From: Niebla homalea
Taxonomy: Eukaryota; Ascomycota; Lecanoromycetes; Lecanorales; Ramalinaceae
DNA length: 64,000 bases
NCBI GenBank assembly: GCA_019925105.1
Contig: JAHGAU010000036.1
Location: 434,001-498,000, forward strand
Direction of reading: 5' to 3'
Shown here: one piece after another, positions 23,047 to 33,191 of the stretch
How the letters are laid out: each line of letters opens with the position of its first letter
How positions within the stretch are numbered: the stretch's first letter is position 1
The notes under the pieces: generated by a model
What the model was told of the DNA's origin: nothing
Databases searched by the model: none
The model's input: the letters and a program-made list of their open reading frames with translations, nothing else
Position numbers and translations under genes: made by a program

Positions 23047-24543
23047 CTATTCAGTCTTGACTCGGGAGCTATCCTTCTTGGACACGTAATAAGTACCCGG
23101 TGCGTTAGTCCAGCTGACGCTTTCGGCATAGTACCTCTTCTCAGTAACATCAAGAATGTTGTAGATGGCGCCTGAATTTCTTGGTTGGTTCTTGTGAGGT
23201 GCAAACGATTTCAATGACACAACAGTTGCGCCCTCCTTGAGATCCAAGAACAGGTTGGTCAAATCTTCATTGAGCGTCGGCGTGAAGGCTTGGTTGTTGA
23301 CTAGGACCACGTCTGCCCTCTGCAACACCTTCCGAATGCCTTCATTGACCAAAAAGTCCCCCTTCTCAAGATGGATCTCTCCAGGTGAAAGACCCCACAA
23401 GCGGCAACGAGCCTCAAACTCTTTCTTCTGGAGGTCGGCAAGCTTGCATGCGTTAGGCATCATTTCGCAGCCCCAACTTTCACAACCGACTTCCAAGGCG
23501 GCTTGTAATACAACATTGCCAACACCGGAGCCGAGATCGACGAACACTTGGTTTGCTTTTAGCTTCAGATCCTTTTTTAGTATCGTCGAGACTAATTTAG
23601 GCAGCAACTCCCCGTAGACGTTGTCTTCGCCATTCTTGTACTTCTTCAAGTCGTTCACTTCCAAAGATACTGTCCGCGCATACGTCTGCGTCAGTATACG
23701 CTCGACAAGCTTTAGGTCTACAGTCTTCCAATCACTGATGACTTTCTCGAGCGTCTTGTCTTCTCGATACTCATTCAGGGTCTCGTTCCATTCTTGGACA
23801 TAGTCCGCATATTCGTTGCCGGCTTGCCGTTGGATTGCACGCTTGATCCTTCGGATCAGACCCGTCGTGTCATTCGACAGCGAATCTGCGGCTTCTACGG
23901 GCAGGTAGTGCGAGATCACAGTCTCCATGACCTCTCGAATGTCCTCCAACGTCTTGAAGTCGTCATCACTTTTGGGAATCACGAGCTCATACTTCTCTTT
24001 CTGGGATGCTGAAGGGTATTGCAAGTATAGCTCTCTGTATTCGGGGTGATGGGGAAAGGCAGGTTTGTAGGCCTTGATTTTGTCGAAGTTGGCAATGTTT
24101 GCAGCGTGCATCATGTCAAATTGCCCCCCATCTTCGTCTGAGAAAGCTCTCCGGCTTTGAATAATTCGAGTCGGATCAGGCTCTATCGTACTATCTCTTC
24201 GGGTTCGCTTCCTCATGTCGCTCAGATCCGAGTCTGAGGCAGACCCGTCACTACCCCATTCTTGCCTTTGAGGGGTAGATGATTGTCTTTTTCCTGAATT
24301 GGGGAGCCTTGCCTCAGGCGACGCTCTTGGCTTTGGGCTGCTATTTCTCGAGCTATTGGCGCTAAGACTTTTCTGAACCGGTAGTAGCCTGCCGGGGAAC
24401 TTCTGCGGTCTGGTATGAATTGGATGGACGAAGGCTGGCCTAGCGTCTCCCCCGGCATCCTTCCTTATCTCTGTGTGTAATGATCGTTTTTCTTGCTTCA
24501 ATGCAGTATGACCTGGCCTCTGCAATTTGTCAAAGAAGCCCAT
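23047..24543 (-). CDS. DOT1: Dot1 histone H3-K79 methyltransferase
   Basis: Nuclear non-SET methyltransferase for H3 Lys79. Single exon, 498 residues. The N-terminal ~150 residues are basic and Ser-rich. The catalytic domain follows: FPHHPEYRELYLQYP, then SAM motif I VFVDLGSGVGNVVLQAAL (around residue 336), the acidic motif CESWGCEMMPNACKLAD, DFLVNEGI, VVLVNNQAF, and the C-terminal LKEGATVVSLKSF and VSWTNAPGTYYV. All expected motifs are intact. The start MGFFDKLQRP is the first ATG of the frame and matches my memory of filamentous-fungal Dot1. Convergent with ATG16. Confidence 0.95.
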   Translation of the reverse strand: MGFFDKLQRPGHTALKQEKRSLHTEIRKDAGGDARPAFVHPIHTRPQKFPGRLLPVQKSLSANSSRNSSPKPRASPEARLPNSGKRQSSTPQRQEWGSDGSASDSDLSDMRKRTRRDSTIEPDPTRIIQSRRAFSDEDGGQFDMMHAANIANFDKIKAYKPAFPHHPEYRELYLQYPSASQKEKYELVIPKSDDDFKTLEDIREVMETVISHYLPVEAADSLSNDTTGLIRRIKRAIQRQAGNEYADYVQEWNETLNEYREDKTLEKVISDWKTVDLKLVERILTQTYARTVSLEVNDLKKYKNGEDNVYGELLPKLVSTILKKDLKLKANQVFVDLGSGVGNVVLQAALEVGCESWGCEMMPNACKLADLQKKEFEARCRLWGLSPGEIHLEKGDFLVNEGIRKVLQRADVVLVNNQAFTPTLNEDLTNLFLDLKEGATVVSLKSFAPHKNQPRNSGAIYNILDVTEKRYYAESVSWTNAPGTYYVSKKDSSRVKTE

Positions 24544-24987
24544 GATAGGCCAGAAGATGTGGGAAAAGGGTTCTCATGTGTATGTACTGCGGAAGGGGCT
24601 GAAATAAGCAAATGAGCGGCGTGAATGTTTTGCAAAAGATGGACAGGTTCAAGATCAATATTTCCAAAAGAAAGGAAAGGAATGCACTTCGAATTGTAGA
24701 GAACATAACACGATAATATCAGTGTACGGTGCTCACCGGCCGCAGCAGCCCGAAAGTCGGACACAGTGGGCAGCCTGACGTCTTCTGCATCTCAAAGTGC
24801 GCTAGACCGCTTGTAGCTAGAAGAATTAAAAGATTCACGACAATGTACATAACTTTGTCGTGGGAGGTGATGGGCTTCATCAGCGAATACTCTGATAACC
24901 TAGTGCATCAAAGGAGCTCTGTGTCCGACAGCTCATACTTGCTCTCCAGATCAAGCCAGGTTGATTCGCCAATCCTGTGAGAGCGTT
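24544..24987. other. Intergenic, DOT1 promoter side
   Basis: About 440 bp between the DOT1 start and the 3' end of a pseudogene on the same strand. Nothing recognised. Confidence 0.5.
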
Positions 24988-26547
24988 TCATGAGAGCAAT
25001 TGCGTCATGAAAATCCCCTTTGGATCCCACGCTTTCTTCAACGCCTTCAATCTAAGCAGTCGTTCGCTGCCTCTGAACCGATGCTGTATTGGCGTGTCCC
25101 TTGTATTATTCTGAAATTCTACCCAATCAACTTCAGCCTGCCCAGAGCGCATAATTGATATCGATCTGTCACTGAGTCCTTTGATCTTGGGACCGCTTGC
25201 CGGATCCGTGTACCAAATCAAGTTTGTCCTGTACCAAGTTAGCATGCCACAAATTACTCGTGAAATGTTTTCGTGCATACTGCCAGAAGCGGACATCATG
25301 GTGGCTCATTGCCGATTCGAAGGCTGGCTTTTTGGGGGCCTAGCAGTCCACTGAAAGGCTAGACCACTGTTACCAGCGTCGGGGCATTCTGCCAATAGCT
25401 CCTCGAACAATGAGACCACTACCAAAAAAGAAGATTCTTCAACGATATGATACCCAGGATATCGCCTTCAGCCCACCAGAGGCAGTGAAAGCTGCATTCT
25501 CATCACTAGTATTCTGGATCGGTACCCCGCCACCCTTTGCTATAGGGGGGTTGAGATCGTATAATGCTTGGTAAGCTATAGCTGCATTCTTGTGGTCGCC
25601 GGTGAGCTTTGCAGAAACGATAATAGCTGGCTCCTGTTTGGGGGGAGGCGCAGCAACCATTACAAGGCCAGAAGTGTCGTACTGTTGATCATCCATCACT
25701 GGTCTCAGTGCTTGAAAGAGCTCGCTAGCTCGTGTACCGGAGAAGATGAAGGAGCCCATCGAGATCTCACCTTTGTCATTGCCGAGGAGCGACAATGGAT
25801 AGGCTTTCACAACGAGTTCCGTCACGAGGCCGAAGAATTGGCCAGCCCCTCGAAGAGCCCAGAGAAGGTCAGCATGCGTGTCATGGTCAACATGCAAGAG
25901 ATCGCCATTAGCTGTGATCACACAAGCGGAAAGGATATTGTCACATCCAAAGCCAGTGATTGACACAATGACCGGAAGGCCGCCGTCCAAGAAACAAGGG
26001 ATCGCCCCAATAGGATTGCCATTCCCTAGAGCTGCGGGCGACCAGTCAGAGCCTGATAGGAGCAAATGGTGCGTTGACAGCATCCTCATCGATTCCAAAG
26101 TAAATAGTGGACTGCCTCTGGAAAAGCTTACCGGTAAATAGGCCCGCACGGGCGAGACGGACTGCTACATCTTTCTGATTAATGCTACCTTACAGTGTAG
26201 CGGTCTGCCCATCGGTATGCACCTCCACCCCACTGAAGTTACTTAAATCTATGATGATGCCTTCACTGCCAATAGTGGACCACTCGGTATTACCACCACT
26301 CCTGGTGACAGTAAGCTATTCCTTAGGGCCCAATGAACCTACACTAGTGCCTCGCACATCCCGGGGGTTTGCTCTTTACGGTATTGTGAAACTCCTGCTC
26401 ATTCTTCGGTAGAATAATAGCTGACGGAAGCCTCCTGGCGTCATCGATCCAACGCTTGGCATGAGTCTGAAATGATTCTTCTGATGGCTCTGTCAAGATC
26501 TTCGTCGATGGTGCCAGGCTTTCCTCGAGAGATGATAAATAATTCAT
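24988..26547 (-). pseudogene. Broken FAD-linked oxidoreductase (berberine-bridge-enzyme type)
   Basis: Remnant of a secreted or secondary-metabolism-type FAD oxidase. Recognisable pieces in order: LSSLEESLAPSTKILTEPSE and LPSAIILPKNEQEFHNTVK (26,350-26,547); FAD-binding SGG-NTEWS then GIIIDLSNFSGVEV (~26,210-26,310); KDVAVRLARAGLFT; after a clear intron GNGNPIGAIPCF, DNILSACVITANGDLL and DLLWALRGAGQFFG; and the C-terminal YTDPASG, RFRGSERLLRLK and AWDPKGIF. Lesions: loss of frame just after NTVK (~26,345-26,380); the FAD-linking His of the SGGH motif is missing; an in-frame TAA at 26190-26192 where the family has Gln; a frameshift near 25,440; another in an A5/C5 run at 25,327-25,340. Two introns still keep consensus signals. 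Too many independent lesions for sequencing error alone. Confidence 0.85.
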
Positions 26548-28420
26548 CCTAGCCAAAAAACCGGTACGAATGAGTTGCAGATATTGGTACGATGTTGCGA
26601 TGATAGTGGGTCGGTTAAGGTCCGTAAGCATGCCCTACAGCAGTAAGCACACTCTTTTTGGAGGGTTCCAGGGTCTCGAATTTTATCGCAATTTGTCATG
26701 CTCAAATCGGACGATACATAAGGTAGGCAATGCAGTCCGCAAAGGCTGAGATTGTTTAGTCAATTCCCCCGATGGCTACGCATGGCCGCTTAGTAAAAGG
26801 CTAAAAGCCACTTCAAAACCAAAAGTGGAGGACCTTCGGGCCTGCAAAGATTGGAGTAGAGTATTAAAAGGAGACCCAACCTTGTTTGGACAGGGATGTA
26901 ATCGCAGATCTTACACTTCCTTCGTCACTTGGGGTTACGTTCACCACTCTCTTCAATTGGCACAGATGACTTGTCTAGGCTTGGAGTTGCGGGTAAGGGC
27001 CATTGGACATGTCCTCGGTCGCCCACGAGAGCGGTGGAGCCTAAGCCTGAAGAGGCAATTTATAACCTATCCACGTGTTGGACTTGTCAGTGACTACGCG
27101 TCGAGCAAGACAAAGGGGCGAGATGTTGCAGCCAGCTGCTTAAAAACCAGAAATGCGAACGCTGTCACATCAATGCCGATCTGGTGGGTAGGGGGTGAAA
27201 CTCCAACTCCGTGCAGGACGCGTTATGCGAGGCTTTGCAGCCTTGCAGGTTGCATTCGCAGTTCGCTTTTGGCCCCCCCGGGGCAAACCGGTCCTGAAAT
27301 CTGCTTAGAGCATCCGATCGTATTTCGCGTATCTTCAAGGATCTGAAAAGCCTACTCCGACGGAGCCTGCAGGGCTACCAATTTTTACCACCCGCTAATG
27401 GTAGGCTTGACGATGGAACAAACCATTCGAATTGTTAATCTTTGAGTGGTTAGGTACGAAGGTACTTTACCCCTTTGCAAGGATCACACCTATCATTTGC
27501 TAAGATTGAGCTGAAGCTGTCTCCACCTTAATGGATCTTATTGATTCGTCGCACACCATTCATGGAATTGAACAGCGTCTCCGTCTGGCTTGGCCCCTTT
27601 TTCCGCCTTTGTCAGTCCAAGTCATGGAATTTCTGCCGTAGAGAATTTGTCATTGTGCGGTTACTCTCCTGCTCAGTATTGTTCTTGTCATGGACAATGT
27701 ATTATGAATGTACGCTAAAGCCAAGGGCATCCAAGAAACCTCGTCGCGACGCTCTCAATTCCAACAGACGTGTGTACAGCATTGACGCATTCTAGTATAT
27801 ATCGGTCGGGCAAAAGGTCTAGGTGAGTACTTTCATGGCACATAGTCTTCGAGCGCATGCTTTCATCAGCTAAGGGAGACAGTGGCTTAGAAATGGATCT
27901 CTGCGTTTCTTGCTCACCTTCTCAGAAAAGGCGTTACTCCCCACTGGTTGCCAACACGGACGCCACCCTTAAAAATGCACAGCTCTTGATGATCATTAGC
28001 CAGCCGACAACCATTCGTTCGCAAGATCAGGGTAGTGTTCGAAATCCTCATAACGCTCCTACATGTTCAGTTGAAGGAGATAGTGCTAGCGACTTGTCTT
28101 CAGCTCCGGTCTCATAGCTAAGCAATCATACGGCCTTGTATCTACCCCTGACGTGTTGGTCTGTGGACTCAGCCGCGTGTTTTCGCAAATGGGCAAGGCA
28201 CAGCTGAAGTGCGAGCCAAAGCAACCCACTTCTGGCTCGTGTATATAAGGGGCATCATGTTGCTCATTCTGCTCCAGCAGAGCGGCACCCTTCCCCAGCT
28301 TGAATAATCAATCCTATAACAGAATCCAATATTTTCTTTCAACCCAACTTGCACGCTCCTTAGCACTCATTGCTAATATATCTGCCTCGTCAAAATCTAC
28401 AGCTTGACCTTGCCTTCAAC
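26548..28420. other. Gene-poor stretch upstream of the secreted-protein gene
   Basis: 1.9 kb. A 173-codon + frame at 26825-27346 has no recognisable domain, no signal sequence and no splice extension, so I do not call it. The last 200 bp are the core promoter of the next gene. Confidence 0.5.
28241..28250 (+). promoter_or_regulatory. TATA box of the secreted-protein gene
   Basis: GTATATAAGG, about 175 bp upstream of the ATG at 28421, followed by a C/T- and CAA-rich leader. Most genes in this window lack such a box; it suits a strongly regulated gene. Confidence 0.6.
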
Positions 28421-29137
28421 ATGAAGCTCACTTGGCAGACCTACTTGCTCCTCCTGGCAGCGGCTAGCAGCCCTGCTGCATTGGGCCAGCCTGTAGCCAC
28501 TGTCAGCCAAGACGGTGAAGGCAACTTTACTCGCACGGACAATGGACCTCCCTCTACCAACCCGGGAGTGACCATCACAGATGCTGAAAAGACTGATGCC
28601 GCCAAGAACCCGAAATGCATCAGCTTTACGTCTGACAACCCGAATTGGCACTACGCCAACACAGGAATCTGGGGCACCAAGACCGGCACATTCGGCTCCA
28701 CGGGCGGCAAAATCTGTGTTCCACACAACGATTCAGCAGGCGGTGCCATGTTCATTGGCACAGAGGCCAACCCCCAGGGCGGCAATACTAAGCTCGAGTG
28801 TTTTTTTCCGAGCGCCGGAACAGCAAATTGCGACATGTCCCTTGTCGACGGTTACTCCCTCTCCGTCAAGTGTACAGCCGGGAAAAAGACCATTGGCGGT
28901 GGTACTGATCTTTGGAAGACCGGCAAAGCATGCGTGGACAAATCTGAGGAAGGACAGGGTATCTGTAAGAACGACAAGGGCTACGCGTCAACCCAAAGCG
29001 AAGTGACGCCGTTCTTTCAACAGGGCATCACCCAAGGAAACAATTATTGTATCTGGGTGAATTGCGCTCAAGACTACTACTTCCCTGTCTCTACAGATGT
29101 CACGTGCCATGTCAGCGGCAGCAGTGGACCCGGCTAG
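28421..29137 (+). CDS. Small secreted cysteine-rich protein, possibly thaumatin-like
   Basis: Single exon, 238 residues. Residues 1-22 (MKLTWQTYLLLLAAASSPAA) are a classical signal peptide with likely cleavage near ALG-QP. The mature part has ten cysteines, a short Asn/Thr-rich lead, and the segments GIWGTKTGTF, GNTKLECFFPSAG and CDMSLVDGYSLSVKC. The D-x-SLVDG motif and the WG-x-T spacing resemble thaumatin-like proteins; the length fits, but the cysteine pattern is not the usual sixteen. A well-placed TATA box lies upstream. It sits alone between a pseudogene and a transporter, in the least gene-dense part of the window outside the AT-rich block. Function is unknown; a wall-associated or effector-like role is only a suggestion. 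Confidence 0.75.
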   Translation: MKLTWQTYLLLLAAASSPAALGQPVATVSQDGEGNFTRTDNGPPSTNPGVTITDAEKTDAAKNPKCISFTSDNPNWHYANTGIWGTKTGTFGSTGGKICVPHNDSAGGAMFIGTEANPQGGNTKLECFFPSAGTANCDMSLVDGYSLSVKCTAGKKTIGGGTDLWKTGKACVDKSEEGQGICKNDKGYASTQSEVTPFFQQGITQGNNYCIWVNCAQDYYFPVSTDVTCHVSGSSGPG

Positions 29138-29925
29138 TAACTCGATCGACATAAGAGACAACACAAGCCGCCAAAGGTACAGCTTCTGGGATAGTAAATG
29201 AGTCACCCTGGCTGCTTGGAAAGCCTTGTCATTTCCTTCTGGTGGATTTTGGAGGGTTCGAGGACGTCTTTTTACAAAGTCCTGTACGATCGCGTTACAA
29301 TTTCAAGAATGCAGCTAAAAAGGTGGGCCTTCAACAGACCCATGTGGATGTATAGGACAGGAGCGTGAAAGTATGTAGCACCTTAGCAAATTAGGTATAT
29401 AGAAATTGGTTCCTCTGCTCATCATGTGACCCAAATGAAATGAACCCTTCCACTTTCTTTCGGCTTTGTGTACGAGGGCAAGGGGCCTGTCAGTGCTCGA
29501 GGCAACTCGTCGACAATCGCAGAGTGGTGACATATTTGCACTTCGTTTCTTTCGATGTGTGACAATGCGTGAGGTGAGCTTGGCAATCAAGCCTTTCCCT
29601 TTTGAGCTTCTCACCATCTCACGTAAGATTCACCACTTCAAAAGCAGTCATTATTCGTTCAATTGCTTCCACAATCGCGCCCTAGCCTTTGAATATACAA
29701 GAAAACAGCTCTTTGCAAATTACTTTATATTTGAGTGCGTCTTTCGGACTGTCGCCGCCATAGCCCCTGCGTCACTCCGCCTTTGACTGCTGACTTGAAA
29801 GTATCACACCTTCCACTATTCATCACATGGTTCGATCTTCCCTCAAGTACTAGGGTCCGTTGACGGATGATCCATGCTTTTGTTCTACCAACCCGAAGCC
29901 ACAAGGACGCTGTGCGGTGACTGCA
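29138..29925. other. Intergenic
   Basis: About 790 bp. Short frames only. A GGTTCGATC match at 29828 looks like a tRNA B box, but no A box or acceptor stem is placed around it. Confidence 0.5.
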
Positions 29926-31378
29926 ATGAGCGCTCCGCGGCCACCCGTACCACCAGATGAATTTACGCTGCCGACTTCGACTGCAAGTCAGCGAAGTCTT
30001 GACCATAACAGAAGATCAACGGATTCTGCGGACTTGGACTTCGGCCGAACCCGACCAGAACATACCCCAAAGGTGCCAGTACAGAAGCTTGCAAGACATA
30101 CCCTTGGAATACTACTCCTTCTGGTCACCGTCGTTCTTTGGACCGCTTCAAACTTCTTAGCAAGCGTGCGCTCTTCCCGCCTATATCGCTAGGAAATGTG
30201 CTAACCTGTCCTCTCTTCAGACTATCTTCGCTGACGATACATACTCCAAACCCTACTTTGTCACATACATAAATTCCTCATTCTTCTCTGTCTTCCTCCT
30301 TGTTGTGGCAGCCAGGAGGCTCTGGGCAAGTGGTGGTTCTATTCACGGAGCCATCGAGGGTGAAACAGCATCTACCGCCTACACCCCGATTGAGGAAGAG
30401 GAAGACCAGCAGTCCTTTAAGCCCAATGCAGATGCAGCATCAACAAGCCAGTCTCCACCGAGCAGATTCCTTGTGGATGACTCCATGACCAGCGCTGGTT
30501 CTGCAGAAAGCGTCGCAGCTGACCGTCTAAACATCCGAGAAACCGCCTGGCTCGGTTTCGAGTTCTGTATACTGTGGTTCTTGGCGAATTACTTTGTAGC
30601 GGCATGCCTTGAATACACTACAGTTGCGAGTTCTACAATCCTCTCATCAACAAGCAGCATCTTCACGCTCTTGATCGGAGCATTGATACGGGTAGAACCA
30701 TTCACAATCAGGAAGCTCTTGGGTACTCTGGCCTCTTTCGCTGGCATTATATTGATATCCAGTGTCGACCTGACTGGGAATAACGACAAGAACAGGGGCG
30801 ATTTTCCACACAAATCGCACAAGGAGCTTGCCATAGGAGACGCCTTGGCTTTCGCGAGCGCTTTGCTCTATGGCATATACACAACACTGATGAAGAAGAG
30901 GATAGGCGATGAAGGCAGGGTCGATATGTCACTCTTCTTCGGCTTTGTAGGCCTATTCAACCTGGTGACCCTATTGCCGGGTTTCTTCTTCATGCACTTC
31001 ACGGGCATTGAGAGGTTCGAGCTGCCGCCTACTCGAAAGATCACCACCATTGTGTTGGTCAACTCCGCTACATCTCTGGTATCAGACTTTTGCTGGGCAT
31101 ATTCGATGCTCCTGACGTCGCCTTTAGTCGTCACGGTGGGACTCAGTCTGACCATTCCACTGTCCCTGTTCGGGCAAATGGTTGTCAACAGTCAGACCTC
31201 GAGCGCGATGTACTGGGTAGGTGCCGCAATCGTCTTCTTGTCATTTGTTTTCATCAACTATCAGAGCAAAGAGCAAGGTGAAGGTGCGGAGAGTGATAAT
31301 GTTCAAGGCGGCCCACGCGCGGGACGTTGGCGATTTGCGTGGAGGATATGGGATCGGATGAAGGGAAGTAGGGTATAA
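29926..31378 (+). CDS. SLC35F-type membrane transporter, YML018C-like
   Basis: Member of the drug/metabolite transporter (EamA) superfamily; the yeast relative YML018C is a vacuolar membrane protein of unknown substrate. Model join(29926..30165, 30221..31378), 465 residues, ten predicted membrane segments. Exon 1 holds a Pro/Ser-rich cytosolic N-terminus and TM1 (TLGILLLLVTVVLWTASNFL). After the 55-nt intron come DTYSKPYFVTYINSSFF, a ~70-residue acidic/Ser loop, then FLANYFVAACLEYTTVASST, FTLLIGALIRVEPF, FASALLYGIYTTLMKKR and VGLSLTIPLSLFGQM, all characteristic of SLC35F3/F5. The start is the first ATG of the frame. Convergent with PUS4. Confidence 0.88.
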
Positions 31379-31523
31379 ATCTGTTGGTTGGGAGGTGAAG
31401 ATTTTTCTCTGTCCTTCAAGATGCCTGGAATATGCAGCTGAGTCCCCCCAAAATTACCATGGACGCTATGATTTTGTTCCGATTCTCGCCTCGATGTCCG
31501 CTTGACCTAGAAGTTCACTACAG

Positions 31524-32699
31524 TCATGCTGAAAATTCCATTTGATGCTGTGAAGCCTCGACAAGTGCCTCGATCTGTGGTGCCCAAACGCTTTCGTCCT
31601 TCTCTATATCTTCATATTCAAGGACGTTCTTTCCCACTTCATACTCTCCCTGTCGAGTCCGCACAAGGGCGCACATACACGCTAAAGAACCAACAGCTTC
31701 TCCAAGATCATGGGCTAAGGATCTCACGTAGAAGCCAGAGGTGACATTCATGCGAAGTTTGACGGCTGGAACAAGTGAAGGTGCTTTGATTGGCACATCG
31801 GAAACCGACGCTTGAGGGACAGACTCTGGACGCTCTTCATTGTCGGCGGCTGGCAAAGCGCCAGACATTAGTGTGCCTGGATCTGTCGCCTCCTGGGATA
31901 AGGCGGGTCGTTTGTTGGTAACGACTTCATCTTCCGCATCATCCAGCGATCTTTTCCTTTTGGCTTGGGGTGAGGGCCGAATCTCCCTATGCATGCCCTC
32001 TGTCCCCTCCTCCCCAGGAATTTCACCAGGCTCGCTCAAATGCAGAACCTTCTCGGCCAAGTGCTTGGCTTCAAACTCGGCCTCCTCTTCAGGGATGGAA
32101 TAATCATGTGCCCCTGCATCCAACCATTCTAGCACTTCCAGCTTCTTCACTTCGACTGGCCTCTCCTCGATCTCCCTTGGCACCTCTTTCCCCTCCCTCG
32201 CATATTCATACAGCCTCTTGCCATCCATTCTCAGCGCTGAGTATATCGGCGGCCGCTGCATGATCTTACCCCGAAATCTCACCAGCGCCTCTTCCACCTT
32301 CGCTCTAGTGACATGCTCATACGCCGCCCGTCTCAACAGCTTTCCCCTGGTATCATACGAATCTGTCGCGGCGCCGAATAGCACCGTAGCCTCATAAGTC
32401 TTTGTACACTCCAAAAAGTCCTGCAATCGCTTAGTACCCTGTCCGACCCCCATGATCAGCACTCCTGTGGCCATAGGGTCCAAGGTGCCGCCATGGCCAA
32501 TCTTGACCTGGATGCGCTTGTCCCTGCGCCGTTTGCGCTGGCGTTGGGATTCGATGTTTCTGCGGGCGCGCTCGGCTTCAAGCCAGGGGGCGAAGAGTGC
32601 GGAAGTGTTGAAGACGCGCTGGAGGTCGCGGATGGCTTGGGCGGAGGAGATAGAAGGGGGTTTATTGATGGCGAAGAGGCCTTCGACGATTTTCGACAT
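31524..32699 (-). CDS. PUS4: tRNA pseudouridine-55 synthase Pus4 (TruB family)
   Basis: Makes pseudouridine 55 in the T-loop of tRNAs in nucleus and mitochondria. Single exon, 391 residues. Begins MSKIVEGLFAINKPPSISSA; the catalytic motif GHGGTLDPMATGVLIMGVG is intact with Asp74 as nucleophile. Further TruB motifs are YEATVLFGAATDSYDTRGK, IMQRPPIYSALRMDGKRLYEYAREG and, after a low-complexity insertion of ~75 residues, FYVRSLAHDLGEAVGSLA. The insertion (Glu/Pro/Lys-rich) separates the two halves of the catalytic domain, as in other fungal Pus4. Divergent from the RFTS-domain gene. Confidence 0.95.
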   Translation of the reverse strand: MSKIVEGLFAINKPPSISSAQAIRDLQRVFNTSALFAPWLEAERARRNIESQRQRKRRRDKRIQVKIGHGGTLDPMATGVLIMGVGQGTKRLQDFLECTKTYEATVLFGAATDSYDTRGKLLRRAAYEHVTRAKVEEALVRFRGKIMQRPPIYSALRMDGKRLYEYAREGKEVPREIEERPVEVKKLEVLEWLDAGAHDYSIPEEEAEFEAKHLAEKVLHLSEPGEIPGEEGTEGMHREIRPSPQAKRKRSLDDAEDEVVTNKRPALSQEATDPGTLMSGALPAADNEERPESVPQASVSDVPIKAPSLVPAVKLRMNVTSGFYVRSLAHDLGEAVGSLACMCALVRTRQGEYEVGKNVLEYEDIEKDESVWAPQIEALVEASQHQMEFSA

Positions 32700-33191
32700 G
32701 GCCTTGGGATTGATCGTTCATGAGGGTTTAGAGATTGCAAGGGTGCAAACGGATGCTTTAAGTGGGGAGAATTATGATTTTCACATGGCCGCGTGGAGCC
32801 TGGAAGCTGTTGCTTGATGTGCTGAACCCATGATGCATGACATCAATGTGTTTTGTAGCCGAAACTTGTCATATACTTCCGGTTTTGATATTGCATAATT
32901 TGAATTTATCACCCTGGCGGCCTGTCGGGAGCTAAAGAGCTTCCGTGCACACGGAAACAATCCTAATTGGTTTACTTTTAGCAGATAAGTGGGGTAAAGC
33001 GCGGGATAAAGTCTAAGATATTTCCGTAAGTCTGAACGCGTTTCTGTTTCTGTTCCCCCAACCAATATTCTGCAACAGTCTACACCTATTTGCTCATTGC
33101 TGCAATCGATGCAATTGCCTTTCCCACTGTTGCTCGCACATTTCAATTGCCCCATTACTCTTGCATCTCTTCCTTGCCAAAGAAAATTGCA
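32700..33191. promoter_or_regulatory. Divergent promoter region, PUS4 / RFTS-domain gene
   Basis: 492 bp between divergent start codons; no TATA box or repeat recognised. Open frames here lack any family resemblance. Confidence 0.5.

Noticed and set aside
24988..26547. Intact FAD oxidoreductase with unusual introns
   Set aside because: The TAA at 26190, two frame changes and the missing FAD-linking His cannot all be removed by plausible introns.
26825..27346. 173-codon + strand open frame
   Set aside because: Composition and sequence look random; no motif; flanked by nothing that makes it a gene.
29820..29860. tRNA-like B box (GGTTCGATC)
   Set aside because: No A box or pairing acceptor stem at the right distance.
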